Shown here: positions 23,402 to 30,002 of the stretch, one piece after another
Numbering within the stretch: the first letter of the stretch is position 1
Layout: the number at the start of each line of letters is the position of its first letter
DNA from: DATLFI01 sp035524895
GTDB taxonomy: Bacteria; Acidobacteriota; Thermoanaerobaculia; Multivoradales; Multivoraceae
NCBI GenBank assembly: GCA_035524895.1
Contig: DATLFI010000126.1
Location: 1-49,573, forward strand
Direction of reading: 5' to 3'
Length of the DNA stretch: 49,573 nucleotides
Position numbers and translations under genes: made by a program
The notes under the pieces: model-generated
Database searches by the model: none
Told to the model about the DNA's origin: nothing
The model's input: only the letters and a program-made list of their open reading frames with translations

Positions 23402-23941
23402 CTACACCGCCCGCTCGCTCCCGCCCGCTCCGACGAACGTCCGCTGCTCGCGGTCCTTCCGGACGCCCGGGAAGCGCAGCACCTGCCCGTGCGGGACGCA
23501 GTAGACCCCGGGTGACAGCACGCCGGCGGCGAAGAGCGCCTCGGTGAAGTTCTGCAGCGCGTCGGACTGCTTCATCTCGAACGGACGCCACGCGCCGGTG
23601 AGCACGATCGGCACCGCTGGCTTCGGCAGCGACGCGTGCAACAGCTCGCCGGTCTGGTCGAGCGTGTCGGTGCCATGCAGCACGACGATGCCGCGCAACG
23701 CGTCGTTGCCGCCCTCGGCGCCGAGCTCGCGCACCGCTTCCAGCACGAGGTCGCGGTCGGCGGCGGTCAGCTCGAGCGAGTCCTTGCTCAGCACTTCGCG
23801 GATCGCGATCTCGGTGTCCTCGAGCCGCAGCTCGCCGAGCATGCGGCGCACGATCGAGTGGCGGTTGCTGAGCTCGCCGGTCTGCTCGTCGTAGACCTTC
23901 TCGATGGTGCCGCCGGTGGTCACCAGCGCGATGCGGCGCAT
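23402..23941 (-). CDS. Short asparaginase-domain protein (L-asparaginase N-terminal domain only)
   Basis: 179 residues from ATG 23941, starting 'MRRIALVTTGGTIEKVYDEQTGEL'. Catalytic Thr of 'TGGTIE' and the second site 'VLHGTDTLDQTGELL' are present, as is 'PIVLTGAWRPFEMKQSDALQNFTEAL'. Classical L-asparaginases are about 330 residues with a C-terminal domain; this protein ends after ~180. Stand-alone asparaginase-like domain proteins of this size are known in many bacteria, so it is probably complete rather than truncated, but activity on asparagine is not assured. It is cytoplasmic and the last gene behind the metal cluster, 13 bases after the FmdB-like gene. Confidence 0.8.
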   Translation of the reverse strand: MRRIALVTTGGTIEKVYDEQTGELSNRHSIVRRMLGELRLEDTEIAIREVLSKDSLELTAADRDLVLEAVRELGAEGGNDALRGIVVLHGTDTLDQTGELLHASLPKPAVPIVLTGAWRPFEMKQSDALQNFTEALFAAGVLSPGVYCVPHGQVLRFPGVRKDREQRTFVGAGGSERAV

Positions 23942-23954
23942 GCGAAGCGCCACC

Positions 23955-24059
23955 TCAATCGCCGCCGCAGGGCATGCCGTGGGCGCGCGGGCAGCCGGTC
24001 GCCTGCAGAAGCTCGAACACCTTTGCGCAACCTCGGCAGCGGTACTCGTAGAGCGGCAT
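23955..24059 (-). CDS. Very small FmdB-like zinc-ribbon protein
   Basis: 34 residues. 'MPLYEYRCRGCAKVFELLQ' is the standard FmdB/CxxC_CXXC_SSSS start, giving the first zinc knuckle (C8, C11). The second knuckle is irregular: C23 and C31 ('GCPRAHGMPCGGD') rather than CPxCG. Usual family members are 60-110 residues, so this is a shortened form that may or may not bind zinc. It lies between the TlpA-like gene (71-base gap) and the asparaginase-domain gene (13-base gap), same strand. Confidence 0.7.
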   Translation of the reverse strand: MPLYEYRCRGCAKVFELLQATGCPRAHGMPCGGD

Positions 24060-24130
24060 CGTCGACCTCTTCGGCCCCCGGCCCCCGGCCAGCGTCCGGC
24101 GGGCCGTGACAACTCGGAATGTTAGCCGCG

Positions 24131-24718
24131 TCAGCCATCCGAGCGCGGTGGCGTGGGCTCCGATCGTGGTGGGGGCTGCTCGAGGAGGGGCGGCAGCGCC
24201 GCCGCCAGCCGGCTCGCCTCGAGGTCGACGGCGACCAGCCGGCCCGCGCGATCGAACAGCAGGGTGCGTGGCACGCTCTCGACGCCGAAGCGGCGCGGCA
24301 GCTCGGCCGCGAAGGCGCGCGGGTCGTGGAACTGGGGCCAGTCGATGTCGTGGCGCGCGACGAAGGCGCGCAGCGCACGCCGCGCACCGCCGTCGAGGTT
24401 CACCCCGAGGACCAGCAGACCGCTGCCGGCCTGAGCGTGGTGCAAGCGGCGCAGCTCCGGAAGCTGCGCCAGACACGGCGCGCACCAGGTCGCCCAGAAG
24501 TCGAGCAGCACCACGCGGCCGCGCAGGTTCTCGGCGGTCCAGGCGCGGCCGTCGAGGTCGCGGAGCTCTCGCGGCCACATTGCCGACCAGGGCCGCGCGG
24601 CGTCGTCGACCGGTGTCTGCGCCCGGGCGGTGACCCCCGCGCCGGCCAGCCAGCAGACGCCGATCAGCGCGACGCCGACGGCGGCAGCCGGAACGCGCTG
24701 TCTGCGATCGAGGCTCAC
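24131..24718 (-). CDS. TlpA/ResA-like thioredoxin-fold protein, exported
   Basis: 195 residues from GTG 24718, which overlaps the TonB-receptor stop codon (GTGA). The hydrophobic N-terminal segment 'AAAVGVALIGVCWLAGAGVTARAQ' is a signal peptide or anchor. The thioredoxin-like core reads 'LRDLDGRAWTAENLRGRVVLLDFWATWCAPC' with redox pair C79-x-x-C82, then 'LLVLGVNLDGG' and the cis-Pro loop 'VESVPRTLLFDRAGR'. Such proteins reduce or handle thiols outside the cytoplasm, for example on apo-cytochromes or copper chaperones. Coupling to a receptor and copper proteins suggests a role in metal loading; that is inference. The C-terminus is Pro/Arg-rich ('LLEQPPPRSEPTPPRSDG'). Confidence 0.9.
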   Translation of the reverse strand: MSLDRRQRVPAAAVGVALIGVCWLAGAGVTARAQTPVDDAARPWSAMWPRELRDLDGRAWTAENLRGRVVLLDFWATWCAPCLAQLPELRRLHHAQAGSGLLVLGVNLDGGARRALRAFVARHDIDWPQFHDPRAFAAELPRRFGVESVPRTLLFDRAGRLVAVDLEASRLAAALPPLLEQPPPRSEPTPPRSDG

Positions 24719-26997
24719 CACGACAGCTCGAGCCCGACCACCACGCTGCGCGGGAAGCGCGGGCCGTAGACGTAGGCGGCGTCGCGATCGGGGCCGCGGT
24801 CGAGGTCGGTCTGGTAGGCGTCGGTCAGGTTCTGCAGGCCGACCGTCAGCCGCGGCTCGTGGGCCGGCGTCAGCGGCAGCCGCCAGCTCGCGTTGAGGTC
24901 GAGGGTGGTGAAGCTGCGCGTCGTCTCGAGCCGGTCCTCGGCCACGAAACCCGCGTAGTGCGGCACCAGCATCGGGCCGGTGTAGCGCGCGCCGAAGAAC
25001 AGGTCGATCTCGCGCGGCAGCCGCCAGGTGACGCTCGCCAGCGCGTGCCGCTCGGGCGTGCGCAGGAAAGCGCGGCTGCCGAAGTCCGGCTCGGGCTCGG
25101 CGAGCCGGGCGCGCTGCTCGACCACCCCGACCTCGCCCTCGAGACGCGAGCCCCAGCGCCACGACACCGCGAGCTCCGCGCCGTCGATCTCGGCGCGACC
25201 GAAGTTGATGCGCGTGAGCTCGAGCTCGGGCGTGGCCGGGTCGTCGTCCTCGATGGTCTGGAAGCGGTCGTCGAGGCGGGTGTGGTAGACGCTGAACTCG
25301 AGCGCGGCGCTGCCGCGGTTGTAGAAGAACGGCCGCCACTCGCCCGACACCAGCGCCGCGGTGGAGGTCTCCTCGCGCAGGTCGGGGGCGTTGCGCAGCA
25401 CGCGCGCGCGACCGCCGCCCACCAGCTCGACGTGCAGGTCCTCGTCGAACACCGCCGGCGGCCGGAAGCCGCGCGCCAGCGAGGCGCGCAGCGTGAAGTC
25501 GAGCCGCGGCGACCACAGCAGGGCCGCGCGCGGCGAGAGCACCGGCTCGTCGAGCGCGCTGTGCCAGTCGGAGCGCGCGCCATAGAGCAGGGTCCAGCCG
25601 CTGCCGAGGCGGCGATCGTCCTGCACGAACAAGCCGAGGTCCGAATTGGCCTCTTCGATCACCCGGCCGCGCCCGAGCTGACGGTCGGAGATCTCGTCGT
25701 GTGTCCACTGGCTGCCCCAGGTCAGCGTGCCCTGCGCGTGCGAGCGGTTGGCCTGCGCGTCGACGGTGAACAGCGGGTTGCGCGTGGTGCCGTAGGCGTC
25801 GGGATCGAAGCCGGCGCCGTAGTAGCTGTCGCGCTTGGTGCCCGCCCACGACGCGGCGAGCTGGTAGTCCCAGCGCGACGAGAGGGTGTGCAGCCAGCGT
25901 AGGCCGACCGCGTCGCGGTCGGTGGCGATCGCCTCGGTGAGCGCCGTCTGGTGCGGCGGCAGCTCGAAGCGTCGGAGGTCACCGCCGCGGCGGCGCTCGC
26001 GGGTGCGGTTGAGCTCCCCCGACAGGCGCGCGCGGTCGTCCAGCAGGTACTGCTCCAGGCGCAGCCCGCCGCTCTCGAGGCGGCGCTCGCTGACCTCGCT
26101 GAAGCCGTCGCCGTCGCGGTCGTGCGGCTCGACGCGGTCGATCTGCCCGAACAAGCTGAGCGAACGCCCGCCGGATGGTCGCGTCCAGTCGCCGACTCCG
26201 CTCAGCGAGTAGCCGAGCTCGCCGCCGATCTCGATCGCGCGCGTCTCGATGGTGCCGCCGGTGGCGACGGGCTGGTGCGGGATCAGGTTGACCACGCCGC
26301 CCACCGCGCCGCCGCCGTAGAGCGCCGAGCCGCCTCCCTTGACCACCTCGATCGACTCGATCAGCCGCGCCGGGAGCTGCTCGATGCCGTAGACCATGGC
26401 CAGCGAGGAGACCGTGGGCTGGCCGTCGACCAGGACCTGGGTGTAGGGCCCGTCGAGCCCGAGCATGCGGATCTGCGACACGTTGCAGTTCTGGCAGCCG
26501 CTCTCGACCCGCACGCCGGGGCTCCACTCCAGCGCGTCGGCGAGGGTGCGCGAGAGCGTGCTCTCGATCGTCTCGCGGCCGAGCACCCTCGTGTGCACCG
26601 GGATCTCGACCAGCCGTCGCGGGGTGCGGGTGGCGGTCACCACCAGCTCCTCGCCGAAGGCCGGCCGCAGCACCACGCGGAGCTCGACGACGTCGCCGGG
26701 CGAGACCACAGCCGCCGCCTCCTCGATGGCGAAGCCGTCGGCGACCACCAGCAGCTCGTGACGGCCGAAGGTCAGGTCGTCGAGACAGGCGACGCCGTCG
26801 GCGCCCGTGGTGGCGCTCGGACCGGCGAGCGCGCGCACCGCGGCGTCGGCCACCGGGCGCTTCGCGGCGTCGGTCACGGTCACCTCGACCGGGCAGCGGT
26901 TCTCGGCCTCGGCGCCGGCGCTGGCCGCCAGGAACAGCAGCAACCAGGCGAAGCGGAGGGGCCTCTTCGCGATGCTCATAGAGTCGGTTCGCTTCAT
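24715..26997 (-). CDS. TonB-dependent outer-membrane receptor, probable metal (copper/zinc) uptake type
   Basis: 760 residues: signal peptide (to ~30), an N-terminal carboxypeptidase-regulatory-like/CNA-B domain ('CPVEVTVTDAAKRPVADAAVRAL...GRHELLVVADGF', 35-90), a plug ('EELVVTATRTPRRLVEIPVHTRVLGRETIE', then 'LIESIEVVKGGGSALYGGGAVGGVVNLI') and a ~550-residue beta barrel that ends with aromatic W. The plug contains 'SGCQNCNVSQIRMLGLDGPYTQVLVDG'; a Cys-x-x-Cys at this place is typical of a receptor subgroup found next to metal-efflux and copper genes. It transports a bound ligand across the outer membrane using TonB energy. Neighbours (cupredoxin, ZIP, multicopper oxidase) point to copper or zinc as ligand. 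Confidence 0.9.
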   Translation of the reverse strand: MKRTDSMSIAKRPLRFAWLLLFLAASAGAEAENRCPVEVTVTDAAKRPVADAAVRALAGPSATTGADGVACLDDLTFGRHELLVVADGFAIEEAAAVVSPGDVVELRVVLRPAFGEELVVTATRTPRRLVEIPVHTRVLGRETIESTLSRTLADALEWSPGVRVESGCQNCNVSQIRMLGLDGPYTQVLVDGQPTVSSLAMVYGIEQLPARLIESIEVVKGGGSALYGGGAVGGVVNLIPHQPVATGGTIETRAIEIGGELGYSLSGVGDWTRPSGGRSLSLFGQIDRVEPHDRDGDGFSEVSERRLESGGLRLEQYLLDDRARLSGELNRTRERRRGGDLRRFELPPHQTALTEAIATDRDAVGLRWLHTLSSRWDYQLAASWAGTKRDSYYGAGFDPDAYGTTRNPLFTVDAQANRSHAQGTLTWGSQWTHDEISDRQLGRGRVIEEANSDLGLFVQDDRRLGSGWTLLYGARSDWHSALDEPVLSPRAALLWSPRLDFTLRASLARGFRPPAVFDEDLHVELVGGGRARVLRNAPDLREETSTAALVSGEWRPFFYNRGSAALEFSVYHTRLDDRFQTIEDDDPATPELELTRINFGRAEIDGAELAVSWRWGSRLEGEVGVVEQRARLAEPEPDFGSRAFLRTPERHALASVTWRLPREIDLFFGARYTGPMLVPHYAGFVAEDRLETTRSFTTLDLNASWRLPLTPAHEPRLTVGLQNLTDAYQTDLDRGPDRDAAYVYGPRFPRSVVVGLELSW

Positions 26998-27047
26998 GGT
27001 CCACGGGCGGCGGAAGCGCCGCTGTCGTCGGACGTCTTGGCGGTCGG

Positions 27048-27461
27048 TCAGCGCACCTCGAGCACGCCGCGCATCATCTGGGCGTGCAGCGAGCAGAGGT
27101 ACTCGTGACGACCGGGCTCCATCGGCGCTTCGAACACCGCGCTGGTCGTGCTGCCGTCGCCGGGCGCCACAGGCGTCGCGACCTCGAGCGCGCCGGCGAC
27201 GAAGTCGTGGTCCATGCCGAGGTCGCGGTTCACCAGCACCAGCCGCACCGTCTCGCCGCGGCGCACCACCAGGGTCGGGTTCGGCTCGCGCGCCGGGCCC
27301 TGCGCGTCGGCGAGGTAGAACGCCATGTCCTCGGCCACCAGCACGACCTCGCGCGGCGCGGGCCGCGACGCGGCAGTACTCGAAGCCACCGCGAACGCGC
27401 CGACGACAGCGAGGATGACGAACAGCAGGGTGAGGGATCCCCTCTTGACGGCCTTGCTCAT
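27048..27461 (-). CDS. Membrane-anchored cupredoxin (type 1 copper protein)
   Basis: 137 residues from ATG 27461, with 'ggagct' at the right distance before it. The N-terminal hydrophobic helix ('LTLLFVILAVVGAFAVASS') serves as signal or anchor. The copper ligands fit a type 1 site: H85 ('GMDHDF'), C123 and H126 ('YLCSLHAQMM') and M129 or M130. 'EPNPTLVVRRGETVRLVLVNRD' is the standard cupredoxin strand pair. It could carry electrons to or from the multicopper oxidase or hold copper in the periplasm. It lies between the ZIP gene (34-base gap) and the TonB receptor (50-base gap) in the same operon. Confidence 0.9.
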   Translation of the reverse strand: MSKAVKRGSLTLLFVILAVVGAFAVASSTAASRPAPREVVLVAEDMAFYLADAQGPAREPNPTLVVRRGETVRLVLVNRDLGMDHDFVAGALEVATPVAPGDGSTTSAVFEAPMEPGRHEYLCSLHAQMMRGVLEVR

Positions 27462-27495
27462 ATCAGTAGCTCCGAGACCAATCTGAAGTGTCGAT

Positions 27496-28698
27496 TCATC
27501 CAATCCACATGCCGGTCAGGTACATCACGCCGAAGCCCGCGGCCAATCCGGCGACCACGGGCGCGCTGCGCACCAGGTCCGCCAGCGGCCGTCCGGCCAC
27601 CACGCCGCGAGTGATCTCCACCACCACCTGCGCGATCGCGCCCGCGGCGATCGCGAGGAACACCGCCGACCAGAAGCCCGAGTAGAGGAAGCCGCCGAGC
27701 CACGCGCCCGGGATGGTCGGCGCGCCCGCGACCAGCCCAAGGCCGAGCAGCCGGCCGATCCGCAGCGGCTCCTTCGACAGCGGGGCGACGATCGCGAGCC
27801 CCTCGGTGGTGTTGTGGAGCATGAACCCCACGATCAGCAGCGTCCCCAGGCTGATCTCCCCGAGACGCACCGCGGTGCCGATGGCAAGACCCTCGCCGAA
27901 GTTGTGCAGCCCGATGCCGATCGCGACGAGCAGCGCAGTGACCCAGGCGGCCGAGACCTGCTGGCGCCGGCCCCGCAGCCAGGCACCCAGCACCTCGACC
28001 GCCGCGAACGCGAAGATCGCGCAGAAGGTGAACAACGCCACGCCCTGGTACGAAGAGGCGATCCCCGACGCGACTTCCAACCCCTCGTGGGCGGTGTCGA
28101 CCAGCAGGAACAGCAGGAGGCCGACCGTCAGCGCGAGCACGAAGTCGAGCGCCCCCTGGCTGATAGTCCGCACGAGCGGGTACCAGAGCAGGCCGAGCGC
28201 GATCGGCAGCACGCCTACGTAGAGACCGACCAGCGCGAACAGCGAGACCAGTCGCGCGTTGGGTCGCGGCGTCGCCACCGCCACCGGGATCTCGTGCGCG
28301 AAGGTGACCCCGGTGGCCGAGACCATCACCACTTCGTGGGCTTCGCCGTCGACCCAGGGGTAGGGAATGCGCAGCGTGGCGCGTCCGAGACGGCCCAGCT
28401 CGCCCGCCGGCTCCTGGGTGAACTGCCAGTACGCATCGTCGACCATCACCTGGGCGATGCGCACCGGGTCGGGCCCGTCGTTGAGCACCTGGAGCGTCAT
28501 GCCGTGGTCGTCGAGCGTCAGCCGCTCCACGCTCACGATCTCCACCGGCGGCGCGTCGCCGTGGAGCGCACGCAAGGCTCCGGTGCGCACCAGCACGAAC
28601 AGCAACGCCACCAGCAAGACCACGGGTACCAGGCCGTACAGGGCCAGCTTCGCGGCGCTCGGACGCGCGGCGGTCGAGGTGGGTGGGTGGTTCGTCAT
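27496..28698 (-). CDS. ZIP-family metal transporter with N-terminal extracytoplasmic domain
   Basis: 400 residues from ATG 28698. One N-terminal helix (20-38) is followed by a ~120-residue beta-rich soluble domain ('VEIVSVERLTLDDHGMTLQVLNDGPDPVRIAQVMVDDAYW'), and then eight membrane segments. The ZIP metal path motifs are present: 'IGLHNFGEGLAIGTA' in helix 4 and 'FMLHNTTEGLAIVAPL' in helix 5. ZIP proteins move Zn2+, Fe2+ or related ions into the cytoplasm. The added N-terminal domain, which resembles a ligand-binding cupredoxin-like or immunoglobulin-like sandwich without copper ligands, is unusual. The gene is 23 bases behind the multicopper oxidase and is its likely operon partner. Confidence 0.85.
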   Translation of the reverse strand: MTNHPPTSTAARPSAAKLALYGLVPVVLLVALLFVLVRTGALRALHGDAPPVEIVSVERLTLDDHGMTLQVLNDGPDPVRIAQVMVDDAYWQFTQEPAGELGRLGRATLRIPYPWVDGEAHEVVMVSATGVTFAHEIPVAVATPRPNARLVSLFALVGLYVGVLPIALGLLWYPLVRTISQGALDFVLALTVGLLLFLLVDTAHEGLEVASGIASSYQGVALFTFCAIFAFAAVEVLGAWLRGRRQQVSAAWVTALLVAIGIGLHNFGEGLAIGTAVRLGEISLGTLLIVGFMLHNTTEGLAIVAPLSKEPLRIGRLLGLGLVAGAPTIPGAWLGGFLYSGFWSAVFLAIAAGAIAQVVVEITRGVVAGRPLADLVRSAPVVAGLAAGFGVMYLTGMWIG

Positions 28699-28721
28699 GG
28701 CAGCAGCTCGGATGGCCGCTC

Positions 28722-29849
28722 TTAAGCAGCCTCGAACAGCCCCATCCAGCCGAGCTCCGCGAACTCGCTCTGGTGGGCGTGGAACATGTACTGGCCGGGG
28801 TAGCGGAAGCGCGTCTCGAGGATCGCCCGCTCGCCCTGGCACAGCATCAGGTTGTCCGTGGTCTCGAGCGACTCGAGTCGGGTTCCGGTGCGGAACACGT
28901 CGAAGAACATGCCGTGGAGATGGAAGCTGTTGACCAAGTCGAACTCGGTGACGTTGACGAGGTAGATGCGCACGAGCTGCCCGACCTTCACGCGGACCGG
29001 CTCGGCCATGTGGAAGTGCGCCGCGGTGTTGACCGCGTAGACCTCGTTGCCGCCGTCGAAGTTGGTGTCGAAGGCGTTCATCACCATCACCATCTCGTCG
29101 ACCGCCTCACCTCGAGGCGGCCGGCCGCCGCGCGGGTCGACCAGGAAGGTGCCGTAGAGACCCTTGTGGATGTGGCGCTTCAGCGGAGCGGCGTGGCAGT
29201 GGTAGAGGTGCAGCCCGTAAGGGTCGGCGTCGAACTCGTACAGGAACTCGCCGCCGGGTGCGACCTGGTGCTCGGGCATCGAGCCGTCCATCTCGGGCTC
29301 GTGCCAGCCGTGGAAGTGGATGGTGTGCGGATGAGCGCCCTGGTTCACGAAGCGCACGCGCACGCGGTCGCCCTCGGTGGCGCGAATCGTGGGCCCAGGC
29401 ACCTCGCCGTTGTAGGTCCAGGCCGGGAACGACACCCCCGGCGCGATCTCGATCTCGCGATCGACGGCGAAGATCTCGTACTCGCGCTCCAGCGTGCCGT
29501 CCGGCCGAGGGGTCTCCCGGTAGAAGCGCGACCGACGCTCGGGAGGCAGGTGCGAGAAGTTGAACGAGCGCAGGAAGGCGTTGGGATCGAAGATCGACTT
29601 GTCGAACTTCCCGACTACTCCGAGCTGGTGGTGCGCGTGATCGACACCGAGCCGGTGCGGCAGGTCACCTGCCGCGGCGCCCTGGACGCGCCGCGCCCCG
29701 ACGCCGGCTAGCGCACCGAGCCCAGCGACCGCGAGGACGTTGCGACGCGACAGCTTGGTCGCCACCGGCGTGCTCTCTTCAGCATGTGCTGCAGCACGCG
29801 CTTCAGCATGCGCCGAGGCCGTGGGCTGGTCGTTCGGGTCGTGGTTCAT
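28722..29849 (-). CDS. Two-domain multicopper oxidase, Tat-exported
   Basis: 375 residues. 'SRRNVLAVAGLGALAGVGA' (34-52) is a twin-arginine signal. Domain 1 holds 'HTIHFHGWHE' (H178, H180) and 'LYHCHAAPLKRHIHKGLYG' (H217, C218, H219, H226/H228); domain 2 holds 'FHLHGMFF' and 'YMFHAHQSEF'. Four H-x-H pairs are what a trinuclear copper cluster between subunits needs. The only Cys is in domain 1, so type 1 copper sits there (type C-like arrangement). The usual axial Met is Leu in 'GLYG', which tends to raise redox potential in known oxidases. It could oxidise Cu(I) or phenols in the periplasm. First gene behind the promoter/operator at 29879-29925. Confidence 0.9.
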   Translation of the reverse strand: MNHDPNDQPTASAHAEARAAAHAEESTPVATKLSRRNVLAVAGLGALAGVGARRVQGAAAGDLPHRLGVDHAHHQLGVVGKFDKSIFDPNAFLRSFNFSHLPPERRSRFYRETPRPDGTLEREYEIFAVDREIEIAPGVSFPAWTYNGEVPGPTIRATEGDRVRVRFVNQGAHPHTIHFHGWHEPEMDGSMPEHQVAPGGEFLYEFDADPYGLHLYHCHAAPLKRHIHKGLYGTFLVDPRGGRPPRGEAVDEMVMVMNAFDTNFDGGNEVYAVNTAAHFHMAEPVRVKVGQLVRIYLVNVTEFDLVNSFHLHGMFFDVFRTGTRLESLETTDNLMLCQGERAILETRFRYPGQYMFHAHQSEFAELGWMGLFEAA

Positions 29850-29878
29850 GACGAGTGCTCGCCACCCGGCACCCGCCG

Positions 29879-29900
29879 TAGTTTTGAGTCATCAAAATTA
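29879..29900 (-). promoter_or_regulatory. Inverted-repeat operator candidate upstream of the multicopper oxidase operon
   Basis: TTTTGA-GTCA-TCAAAA is a perfect 6+6 inverted repeat that extends to 9-base arms with one mismatch (TAG.../...TTA). It is an AT-rich island in GC-rich DNA, overlaps the -10 element by four bases and covers the expected transcription start. A repressor bound there would block the promoter. It does not fit FNR (TTGAT-N4-ATCAA), CopY or CsoR boxes that I know; the regulator is not in the window. Confidence 0.6.
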
Positions 29901-29925
29901 GACCCTGGACAGCACGAAAAGTCAA
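29897..29925 (-). promoter_or_regulatory. Sigma-70-type promoter of the multicopper oxidase/ZIP/cupredoxin operon
   Basis: On the minus strand, TTGACT (29925-29920) and TCTAAT (29902-29897) are separated by 17 bases. Each matches the consensus at five of six positions. Transcription would start near 29890, inside the inverted repeat, about 40 bases before the ATG at 29849. Confidence 0.65.
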
Positions 29926-30002
29926 GCCGGCACGACCCGAAAGGGGCCGGGACCCTGCCACGGACTAGCTGTCTGCCTGCGCCTTTGGCGCTGCCGCGAC
30001 GC

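Noticed and set aside
25951..27108. 385-codon plus-strand open frame
   Set aside because: Antisense to the TonB-receptor gene with reversed-codon composition and no recognisable motif.
28722..29849. Copper nitrite reductase
   Set aside because: The HxH pairs HFH, HCH, HLH and HAH fit a trinuclear-cluster oxidase; nitrite reductases lack the full set and have Met rather than Leu near 'GLYG'.
29879..29900. FNR/CRP-like site
   Set aside because: The half sites TTGA/TCAA are only 4 bases apart; an FNR box needs TTGAT-N4-ATCAA (6 bases between TTGA and TCAA).
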